This document shows positions 55,381 to 64,000 of a stretch of 64,000 nt of DNA, in pieces. A program made the translations under genes and the position numbers. Numbering within the stretch: position 1 is the stretch's first letter; every line of letters begins with the position of its first letter. The DNA is taken from the NCBI RefSeq assembly GCF_033568475.1, contig NC_133122.1, forward strand, positions 162,900,130 to 162,964,129, written 5' to 3'. The notes under the pieces are model-generated. The model ran no database searches. It was given only the letters and a program-made list of their open reading frames with translations, and was not told where the DNA came from. Origin of the DNA: Henckelia pumila (lineage: Eukaryota; Streptophyta; Magnoliopsida; Lamiales; Gesneriaceae).

Positions 55381-57514
55381 ATAAAAAGTTTCGTCCTCGA
55401 AACTTGAGTTAACTTGATCTTCAAAGATATAGAGATACTTCTGTTGTAACTTCTCTTTTAACTTCCATGTAGCTTCTCTTTCAGCGTGATTTGACCATTG
55501 CACTTTGACATAAGGAATTATCCTTCGTCTAAGTACTTGGTCCATGGTATCCACTATTCGGATAGGAACTTCCTCATACTTCAGTTTCTCAGTCAAGTTC
55601 CCATCAATCAAGAGTGGTTCAACTTCAAGGACATGGTTCGGATCTGGAATAAACTTCCTCAGCTGCGAGATATGGAACACATCATGAATCCTTGATATAT
55701 TTGGTGGCAAAGCTAGTCTATAAGAAAGCGTACCCACCTTCTCCAATATTTTGAATGGCCCGACGTATCAAGGGTTCAGTTTTCCAGCTTTGATGAATCG
55801 GACGACTCCTTTCATTGGTGATACTTTCACATAATCTTTCTCACCAACTTGGAATTCCAGGGGTCTCCTTTTCATGTCAGCCCAACTCTTACGTCGATCT
55901 TGTGCGGCTTTTAGTCTTTCCTTGATAACCACAACTTTCTCTACTGTTGTTTGGACAAGTTCTGGTCCAGTAATGAACTTTTCTCCAACTTCATCCCAAT
56001 ACAATGGTGATCGACATTTTCTTCCATACAGTGCTTCATATGGCGCCATTCCAATACTGTTGTGATAGCTGTTATTGTAAGCGAACTCAATCAAAGGTAA
56101 GTGTTCGCTCCAATTACCACTAAAGTCTAGAGCGCATGCCCTCAGCATATCCTCAAGAGTTTGAATTGTTCTCTCGGTTTGTCCGTCAGTTTGAGGGTGG
56201 TAGGCCGTACTGAGGGTGACCTTGGTTCCCATAGCCTCTTGGAAGCTTTTCCAAAAACGGGAAACAAATCTCGGATCTCTGTCTGATAAGATACTTGCTG
56301 GAACCCCATGAAGTCTGACTATATTGTCCATGTATAGCATACCTAACTTATCCAAGTTGTAATTCATACGTACTGGTAGGAAGTTAGTAGACTTTGTGAG
56401 TCTATCGACAATGACCCATATCCCGTCATGGCTTTGCCTTGATTTTGGCAGCCCTACTACAAAGTCCATGGAAATGTGCTCCCATTTCCATTCGGGAATT
56501 TCTAGGGTTTGAAGTAATCCTCCAGGTCTTTGGTGTTCTGCTTTGACCTTTTGGCATACTTGACATCTAGAGACGAATTCGGCCACATCTCTTTTCATTC
56601 CGTTCCACCAGAAGTGCTTCTTCAAATCTCTATACATCTTTGTACTACCAGGGTGGATCGAAAATTTTGATTTATGTGCTTCAGACATCACTTCTTGACG
56701 AATATTATCAATGTCTGGTACACACAATCGTCCTTTCATCCACAAGACTCCTTTCTCATCTGATTGAAGATCATTCGACTTCCCTTCCTTGACTTGTTCT
56801 TTGAGTTTTGTCAAGAAGGGATCTCGATCTTGGTTTAATTTGACTGTCTCTCTAAGACATGGTTGGATCGAGACCGAAGCCAATATCATTTTACTCATAT
56901 CCTTTCGACTTAAAGCATCACCCACTTTATTTGCCTTATCCGGATGGTAGCTAATGGTCAAGTCTTAATCCTTCAACAGTTCTATCCATCTCCTCTGCCT
57001 CATGTTTAACTCTTTCTGAGTGAACAAATACTTGAGGCTTTGATGGTCAGTGAAAATCTCGCACTTGGAACCGTAGAGGTAGTGTCTCCAAATTTTTAGT
57101 GCGAACACTATGGCAGCCAATTCGAGGTCATGAGTTGGGTAGTTCTGCTCATATGGTTTTAATTGCCTTGAAGCATAAGCAATTACTCTTCCATATTGCA
57201 TGAGCACACAACCTAAACCTCCTTTATATACGTCACTATAAATGGCGAAGTCTTTGCCTTCTTCCGGTAGTATCAACACTAGGGTAGACGCAGGTCTCTT
57301 TTTCAGAGTCTCGAAGCTTTTCTCACAATCATCATTCCAGTTAAACTTAGAATTCTTTTGTGTGAGTTTGGTGAGAGGTATAGGTATAGAGGAGAATCTC
57401 TCAACAAACATTCGGTAATAACCTGCTAAACCCAAAAAGCTTCGAATCTCGGTCACTGTCTTTGGTCTGGGCCAGTCGGAGATTGCTTCCACTTTCTTGG
57501 GATCCACAGTAATA
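55381..57514 (-). pseudogene. RNase H, integrase and tail of truncated Del/Tekay-like pol
   Basis: One frame with two stops (56962-56964, 55765-55767). From the right: [31 protein letters not shown], RNase H ([27 protein letters not shown]), integrase zinc region (HPGSTKMYRDLKKHFWW, CQVCQK), DDE core (MDFVVGLP, LSDRDPRF, QTERTIQTLEDML all present) and the tail VKVQWSNHAEREATWKLKEKL. The 55765 stop (LNP then YVGPF) is explained by CGA to TGA. The RNase H aspartate in IYSDVYK is retained. Sequence upstream of the RT thumb is missing. Confidence 0.85.
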
Positions 57515-58789
57515 GCCCAAATGTGATTTCTCCCATCGATAAATCAAATCCGATCGCTATTCCCTAGTTTAAACCCAAAATTTCTACAAAACTCCATATT
57601 TTCAGCAGGGACGCTGTAGCCACCAACTCCTCCTACTACATTCGCTTCAATGTTGTCTACTCCACCCATCTCGTGGTTCTTGTGTCGTCTCTTTTGCACT
57701 GAGGTATGTAATAAATTAGAAATCCGGCTTTCGGGTTATTAGACCTTTGGATTTCAATTTCTTTACTGATTTTATTTATATTTTAACTGTAGCAAATTAT
57801 GGAAGTCGCTAAGAAAACCTGTTCATTGACCGATTCGGAAAGAAACAGAAGAAGACAAGCATCAACAAGAAGAGTTGTGGTTGTGGACGCTCGGTGTCTT
57901 TTCTCTCACTCCATTGGAGCCACTACAGGTGTTTTATTTCGTCGAGTTTTAGATTTATTTATTTAATTTAATTTTAATTTATTATTTTATTTTATTCTGA
58001 AACGGTGAGAACTACCGTGAAACCAATTGCAATTTTGTATCGGTTAGAACTAAAGTAAAGCCAATCAATTGTGAAACGGTGAGAACTAAATCCAAAATAA
58101 AAACTAATTCATATTCATTACCATTACGAGACAATAAAATAATCGAAAACAATCATTATATAATATAAAAAATCAACCAAAGTTATTTCAATTTCTCTCC
58201 AAAAAAAAAAGTCTGGATTTTTTCTTTTAACCATGGAAATGGATAATTCTGTTGATATTCCTATCAATTCACTTCAAACAAACCAAAAAATGTAAGAATT
58301 AAAGTACCGATTCTTAGACAAGAAAATCCAACCTCCACAATGCAAGGTTCAACAACAATCTGAAAGATGATATTCATGGATAATGAACTAAGTTTTCAAA
58401 TAATAGAGGCAAAACTGCTAATTGTTTAGCCTCAAGTTAATAATTTTTATATATTTTAATTTTGTTCTGATGTTTTTTTAAAATAATTGTATCTTTATAC
58501 GTATTGATAAGTCAATAATTTTTTGTAAATTGTAATGATTTGAATAATTCAAATCTCAACTTTATGTTAGTTGTAAATTGAGAGAGGAAGACAAAATATT
58601 TCAAAAATAACCACTCAATTATGTAAATGAACGTGACATGGTCTGTACCAAAACCAACATCTTTATAAGTATTCGTATGCAAAAATGTACTGAAAAATGT
58701 CATATTGTGTCTATTAGTTGTATTAAATTAAAGTACTGAATTTGCTTGTATTTTATGCTATCAATGGTAAAATGATTCAACTATAATGT
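57515..58789 (+). other. Unassigned region before the RPA-like exons
   Basis: Homology to gypsy ends at about 57514. A small ATG frame at 57799 (MEVAKKTCSLTDSERNRRRQ...) ends within about 60 codons and could be a 5' exon. Near 58010-58100 there are repeated aaacggtgagaact words, then AT-rich DNA. Possibly the 5' part of the RPA-like gene, or a transposon edge; not resolved. Confidence 0.3.
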
Positions 58790-60768
58790 TTTCAAACATT
58801 ATCCAACTATTGAAGATCAAATGAAGGTCAACAAGTCTTATATCATCGAGAACCCGATTGTCCAATCAATAAATACGAAGTACCCAAATGTGAATAAAAA
58901 CTTTGAATTGTGGCTGCACGGAGGGACAACCGTAAGCGAGGCACAATCACAGTTGATATGTGACAACTTGAACTTGAACTTTAAAGAGTTTTCTTATATA
59001 AAATCAAATCCAGCCACTGATAATGAACATGATAAATGTCACTACAATTATTATTTTAAATATATTAGAAAAATGATGAATTTGTTTAAAGTCAATCATA
59101 TTTTGTGCATATGTTATTGGAATTTTGACGAAAGTCAAACAACTTACTCGTTATGAAAAACAAGATAAGATCAATTTTAATTTGGTTATAGAAGAGAAGT
59201 AATCCTGATGAACACTATGTAAGTTCGTAAAATATAATCACCTGATTCGACAATTATTTCAAAAAATTGTTTCTTGCAGGCTACAAACTATTACGATAAA
59301 CTTATGGGATGATCTCACACTGAATGAAGGACAACTTCTGGAAGAAAGCGTATTCAAAACTCAATTGTGGCATCCTGCAATTTTAAAATGAGTATACATC
59401 ATGGTATTGTCATAAAAATTTTTTTTTTATCATTTACTTGTGTTATGTTCATAAATAATTTGGGTCATTCTCTTATTAATAATAAAGGATTTCCTAGGTT
59501 GTAGTCAACATTTACAACTGGAATGCTATAGAACCCGAAATGCAGCGAAGCGGAAAAAATAAACTTATGATACAAACAAAATCACTGTAATTCTTTTTTC
59601 CAATAAAAGTTATTTTCTGCTACTTAATTTTATTTTTTTTACATAGGTCGAAAATTATTGTGGAAAAACAGAGTTTGAATACGCTATGGGTGGAAAAAAC
59701 AATCAAAGAATGCGAAGAAATTAAACTAAAATAGTTGGTGGATAAGAGTAAATCTTTAAAGCATGTACAAACAATATTAAAACTCAGTATATGATATTCA
59801 AAATAGAGTTTTATAAGATAATGTTACTAAATATAATATAAATAAATTGAATATTTTCATGTAAATGAATTATGTCATCAACATAAATATTCAAAGTTTT
59901 TTTCTTTTTGACAGGGCATGTATTTCTGCTTTAAGGCAACTATATGTGAAATTAAAAATAAATCAAAACCATGGTATGAAGCATGTACCAATTGTCTCAA
60001 AGCAATCACTAAAACAACGAATGGAATCAGTTGTGTAAATTGCAAAAAGCAACATGTTCAAGTTATGGAAAGGTGAAATCATATGCACATATGTTGTATT
60101 GATGTTGAAAAATATATACTTACACTTTGATGCCAAGTGATCATCTACAGGTATCGTTTAACAATGACCGTGCAAGATAATGACACATCAACAAGGCTTA
60201 CATTATTTGAAGATATTGCTTCAGATTTTATTGGTTGTTCGGTGAAGGAATACATTGAATTACTAAATAAGATATACATAATTATAATTGCAAATTCAGA
60301 TGACAAGTTCCCAACTTTACTGTTTGTAAAACTGTTCATTTAAATTATGTAATGTAATAATAGGAACCGGACGAAAGAAAATTTATCATCTTGAAAACAC
60401 AATCAAGGATGAGCATGTGTTTCTTTTCAAGATGGATCAAGAAATTCTTAAACAGAGAAAGACCTTGTCTATAATAGTGGAAGGCTTCCAAAGGCCATTT
60501 ACCATAAATCTTCGACACAAAAATATGCAAAAAGCAAAAGACGCCAACCAGTTGCAAGGATCTCAAAAGGGAAAAAAAGATGGATTCACTGATAACTACA
60601 AATAAGCAAGAGGATGAGCCGGTATCAAAACAACCAACAAACGCAATACTTGAAATCGGAGATGATGAGAAAATAACTGTATTTACTCAAAAAAAAAAAA
60701 GACGGGCATTGAATCAAAAGAAGAAAGTACAAGTTAAAGTAATTAGTCTGGAAAAGGAAAAATATTGA
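58790..60768 (+). pseudogene. RPA70-like single-strand DNA-binding protein gene or relic
   Basis: Several plus-strand exons resemble the large RPA subunit. 58790-59046 reads PTIEDQMKVNKSYIIENPIV (an OB-fold linker). 59280-59391 reads TITINLWDDLTLNEGQ, an OB-fold strand pair. 59915-60072 reads KPWYEACTNCLKAIT then GISCVNCKK, the C-terminal zinc ribbon with two CxxC pairs. It is spliced in phase (GAAAG|G) to 60151-60270, RYRLTMTVQDNDTSTRLTLFEDIASDFIGCS. 60363-60605 is the C-terminal domain (HLENTIKDEHVFLFKMDQEI) and a lysine-rich tail follows to 60768. A candidate exon at 59646-59733 ends in a stop. Plants have both RPA1 family genes and Helitron-borne RPA-like ORFs; no Rep/helicase is present here to decide. 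Confidence 0.6.
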
Positions 60769-61197
60769 TTATATATGTTTTTTGGCATTTGTATTATTAT
60801 ATTATATAAATGTTTCTTTCCGAAAATACTGGTTTATTTTGACATTAGTAGAGTTATATAAATGATTTTTTTTCCAAAAAACTTTATTATCTTCATCAGT
60901 TTACTTCGTGTATTAATCATGTGCAACGCACATAATTTTTTCTATTATTTAAAAAAATTATCCTTTTTAAAATTCTGTTTCATATATAGACTACAACAAA
61001 TCGTTGTTTCCCCTCTTTTTTTTTTTTTTAGAAAGATCCATCTTCTAATCAATAATATATGTGCGTTTCCATATATTTTATTATCAAAAAAGGTGTTACA
61101 AAATGATGATTTCATATTCTTTGTAATATATTTATTTTTAAATGTGAAATAAGATTAATAAATAAAAAATATCATGTGAATTAACAAATAGGCAAAA
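60769..61197. other. AT-rich intergenic spacer
   Basis: T-rich stretch (61016-61030 is almost pure T) between the RPA-like gene and the tRNA. No element or gene recognised. Confidence 0.5.
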
Positions 61198-61270
61198 GCC
61201 GTCCTAGCTCAGCTGGTAGAGCGCATGGCTTTTAACCATGTGGTCGTGGGTTCGATTCCCACGGACGGCG
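61198..61270 (+). tRNA. tRNA-Lys (anticodon UUU)
   Basis: 73 nt with a perfect 7-bp acceptor stem GCCGTCC/GGACGGC and discriminator G. The D-arm has AGCTCAGCTGGTAGAGC (A box), the anticodon stem-loop is CATGG-CTTTTAA-CCATG with TTT at positions 34-36, and the T-arm has GTGGGTTCGATTCCCAC (B box). No intron. The CCA is not encoded. A TTTTTT run at about 61275 fits a Pol III terminator. It lies about 100 nt upstream of the next start codon on the same strand. Confidence 0.97.
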
Positions 61271-61273
61271 TCG

Positions 61274-61282
61274 TACTTTTTT
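61274..61282 (+). terminator. Pol III terminator of tRNA-Lys
   Basis: acttttttccc, a run of six T, begins 4-5 nt after the tRNA 3' end; a second longer T run (61287-61300) follows as a backup. Confidence 0.7.
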
Positions 61283-61371
61283 CCCTTTTTTTTTTTTTTG
61301 TCTTTCCCCAATAAACAAAACCTCTTTATCCTCCTCTCTCCCACTACTGCCATTTTGCACAGTGCAATTCC

Positions 61372-62909
61372 ATGGCGGCAGCCTCGATCCCACCAATTAC
61401 TACTACCAGTTCTTCGCTTTCAAATTCAACAATCCCATCACTCTTTCTCAACCCACATCGCAATTTCCAGCTCAACCGGCCAAGGTTTTCCACCCTATCC
61501 GTACACGTGGACTCCGCTGGCGCCTACCCCGTTGAAGAATTCTTCGCAAATGATAGTAAAGGAGTCGGAGATAATGACAACCCCAAATGGGATGCCGCCC
61601 AATATGAACTCCTGCTTAAGGGTGGTGAACAGGTCACCTCCGTTCTTGAAGAAATGGCGAAGCTCGTAAGTACTTATCATTTACTCAACGGGCTGATTTA
61701 TTTTTTTTTTCTCAAAATTTTCTGTGTAATACAGTCAATGCGTGCAATTTTGTTATAAAGAGTTTATTTTTAATCTTGGAAGAAAGAGGAGTTAGCCCAA
61801 GTTTCTGAAATATATGTCTCCGTAAACAACTTCAAACATCAATTCATGGCTTTCACAAGTTTCCAAGTGTAACAGATGAAACATCATGTCATTTTCTTGG
61901 CAAAATTCACTACTGAAAATCTTAATGCCATTTCCCCATCATCTTCCCCAGTCGATTTTTCCGTGGTTAAGAGATCAGGTGTAACGAATTTATTTCTGGT
62001 ACGTACATGAAAGAGTAGTTGGAGGATATGAACATGGATGAAGCATCTGAGGAGCTGGCTGTACAATTAGCTGCACAAGGAGTGATTGGGAAGAGAGTTG
62101 ATGAGATGGAGTCAGGATTTATGATGGCGCTTGATTACATGATTCAGCTTGCGGAAAGAGACCAGGATGATAAGGTAGTGATGAAAAATGCACATCAACC
62201 ATATTTTTTTCCCCGAAAGTAATGCAACATTTTATTTTGTACGACTGTAAATTGTTTCATAGTATCTGTAACCTCAAGTTAAAGAGATTAGAGATGTGAG
62301 TAGGCTTAAATTTGGAAATATAATAGGTTTATGAAGGGGTAAGAAAAACTATCTTGGCATATCAAAAGGTGTACTATATCCCGTCTCGTATTGTAAGGAC
62401 TTCAATTATGAATAAATTTCAAATTATGGCCACAAGTTTTCATTTCACTAAGATCTACGAGATTGGTATGTTTACTTTTTTATGCAAGTAAAATCAAGTT
62501 GATGTTAATAATACGAGTCTCAATACTGCTTTTTATAGTTCACTAATCCTGGGCGGATTCATGTGATTCTGAATTATTTCTTTTGCAGCGGAAGTCTCTA
62601 TTGGAGGTTATCAAGGAGACTGTATTATCTCATCTCACGAAAAAATGTCCCCCACATGTGAGAACACTTGGGAACTCAACTACCATCACACCTGTCCAAA
62701 TTCTCCTCTTAAGTCTGCAGTGTTCCATTTCATTTTAGGTTCAAGTGATTGGCCTGCTTTGCAGAACTCCGGAAAAAGAGAGCAGGCATGAATTACTGAG
62801 GCGAGTTGCTGCAGGTGGTGGTGTTTTTGAAGGTGAAAATGGGACAAAACTTCATTTACCCGGGGCTAATTTGAATGACATATCTAACCAGGCTGACGAT
62901 CTTCTGGAG
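61372..62909 (+). CDS. Conserved plastid-targeted protein, 5' exons (function not recognised)
   Basis: ATG at 61372. Four in-phase exons, all with GT-AG borders and phase 0: 61372-61665 (98 codons), 62019-62174 (52), 62589-62657 (23), 62739-62909 (57). The first exon gives a Ser/Thr-rich, acid-poor N-terminus (MAAASIPPITTTSSSLSNST) typical of a chloroplast transit peptide, then PVEEFF...WDAAQYELLLKGGEQVTSVLEEM. Later exons read EASEELAVQLAAQGVIGKRVDEMESGFMMALDYMIQLAERD, then LLEVIKETVLSHLTKKCPPH and VQVIGLLCRTPEKESRHELLRRVAAGGG. No stops or frameshifts, so it looks functional. The gene continues beyond the window. I do not recognise the family name. Confidence 0.8.
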
Positions 62910-63266
62910 GTGGGGTTTTGGACGATGAATGCTTTGTTTTTTTGGCAGTATCTACCAACTAATGGTGTATATGGTACCTTTTGATTGTCACAAATTTCAA
63001 AAGAATAAAACAAAATTGCTCCAAAGATGAGTATAAAATTCAGACCACCTCATTCATGCAGTGTTGTGAATTTTATCGGTTAAATGCCTGTGTTATGGCT
63101 TGCTTATTCTTTGGAACGTTCACAAATTTCTGTCAAAGGTGACATGTTTCATAAGACTTCGTTGACAGGCACAAAAGTTTCTTTTAAAGTAAATCGATAT
63201 TTTGGAGCATTTGTGTGTTTCTAATTGTAAGACAATATTGCTTTATCATGTCGATGCCTTCTCCCA

Positions 63267-63271
<5 letters not shown>

Positions 63272-63299
<28 letters not shown>
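63272..63299. repeat. Poly(T) tract
   Basis: About 28 consecutive T, within the same intron. Confidence 0.85.
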
Positions 63300-63515
63300 G
63301 TTCTGATGTCAGTTGATTTTGGAAGCTCTGTAGGTGCTCTATCCTTCTTGATGATACAGGCACATTCAATTGAAAGAAGGATGAAACCAAGTTTTTAGGT
63401 TAGTTGATGGGGAAAACTTCAATAAAGAATGTGATACGTAACTTTACAAGCCATATACAGAGAGAGGGGGAGGTGGGGTCGTGTTTGAGAGTTTAACACG
63501 TTTTGGTATTTTGAT

Positions 63516-63527
63516 ATATATACAGTA

Positions 63528-63561
<34 letters not shown>
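63516..63561. repeat. TA dinucleotide microsatellite
   Basis: Interrupted (TA)n, with the purest part at 63535-63561. It is within the intron and likely to vary in length. Confidence 0.85.
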
Positions 63562-63564
<3 letters not shown>

Positions 63565-64000
63565 TCTATATTATTTTTCGTGCATTGGTTGAAATGGCAA
63601 GTGTCTTTTTGCCTTTGGCTGGGCCCAAGTTACTCATGTTATTCAACTAGCACCCATAATCATAAATATAGTATTCGAAAAGGGGAAAATGTATGAGAAC
63701 TGTTGTATATTGCAGTGACGGCAACTTTTATTTGCCTAAGCTGATGCGTGGTAATCTCCGTCAGCATGAATATTTGTTTCTACTGTGTCCTCTCCACTGT
63801 ACAAGAAAGAAAATCTAAGTTGAAATCGTTTCTCATCTTGATTACATCTCTCACTTACAAATATACCAAGTTAAGCTCATCGTATTCCATATTAGTTCTA
63901 GACATCACTTGATGTGATTCTTGAAATAGTTATCATTCAGTTACAATTAACTTGATTTTGAACCCCCTGTGATGTAGAACTCTGATATGACTGTTCCGAA

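Larger units (their letters stand above)
43076..57514 (-). mobile_element. Truncated Del/Tekay-like element split by Athila-like element
   Basis: 3' LTR in two parts (43076-43100 and 54073-55365), polypurine tract just inside it, then the integrase tail, integrase, RNase H and the start of the RT-RNase H connection. It stops abruptly near 57514, where homology is lost in the middle of a [15 protein letters not shown] motif. Protease, gag, most of RT and the 5' LTR are missing. A 5-bp sequence, tctat, precedes the LTR, but its partner is lost. Confidence 0.78.
62910..64000 (+). other. Long intron of the plastid-protein gene
   Basis: Begins GTGGGGTTTTGG after the exon ending CTGGAG. It contains a run of about 28 T (63272-63299) and a TA microsatellite (about 63516-63561). 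No further exon could be assigned confidently before the window ends. Confidence 0.5.

Noticed and set aside
61238..61669. Open frame starting inside the tRNA and overlapping exon 1
   Set aside because: It is out of frame with the transit peptide and conserved exon 1 reading and begins within a tRNA.
63700..63780. Possible fifth exon after a ttgcag acceptor in the last intron
   Set aside because: No reading frame continuous with exon 4 and no protein-like sequence could be seen there.

Overview
The window is nuclear DNA of a flowering plant, most likely a eudicot. The evidence is intron-containing genes, an LRR-XII receptor kinase, a plastid-targeted conserved gene, a eukaryotic tRNA-Lys and a dense pile of Ty3/gypsy LTR retrotransposons with plant-type primer sites. 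The species cannot be told from the sequence. About four fifths of the window is transposable elements, many nested in one another. Only the region around 20.8-24.1 kb (receptor kinase) and the right end (about 58.8-64 kb) look like genic DNA.

Layout. (1) 1-~4090: minus-strand CRM-like gypsy element (LTR, primer site, gag, protease, RT) running off the left edge. (2) ~4090-17447: decayed minus-strand Del/Tekay-like gypsy element, split inside RT by a complete 10,663-bp insertion (5327-15989). That insertion has 3.68-kb LTRs, a 5-bp target duplication, a primer site and a polypurine tract, but a non-coding 3.3-kb interior: a LARD-type non-autonomous element. (3) 17448-20500: an old LTR remnant, an unidentified decayed coding fragment and a Mutator-like foldback MITE. 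(4) 20820-24064: LRR receptor kinase with two in-frame stops. (5) 24462-26443: two hAT-type MITEs and a CACTA transposase fragment. (6) 26833-42433: a 5.1-kb minus-strand chromovirus holding two later insertions, a 9.0-kb plus-strand Del/Tekay-like element (26929-35946) in its 3' LTR and a 1.45-kb solo LTR (40283-41730) in gag. (7) 43076-57514: a truncated minus-strand Del/Tekay-like element whose 3' LTR is split by a young 10,967-bp Athila-like element (43101-54067) with gag-pol and an additional env-position ORF. (8) 58790-60770: an RPA70-like gene or relic. (9) tRNA-Lys(UUU) at 61198-61270. (10) 61372-62909: first four exons of a plastid-targeted conserved gene that continues past the right edge.

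The most interesting signal is not a gene. Several unrelated LTR families here carry clusters of short GC-rich palindromes of different sequence (CTCGCTCGAGCGAG, GATCGGAACTTCCGATC, runs of CGCG, CTCGATCCG hairpins) arranged in the same way: closely spaced doublets separated by about 25-40 nt. In three families the cluster lies in U3 just upstream of a TATA box. In the Athila-like element a second copy of the cluster lies between pol and the env-position ORF, again followed by a TATA box, which suggests an internal promoter built like the LTR promoter.
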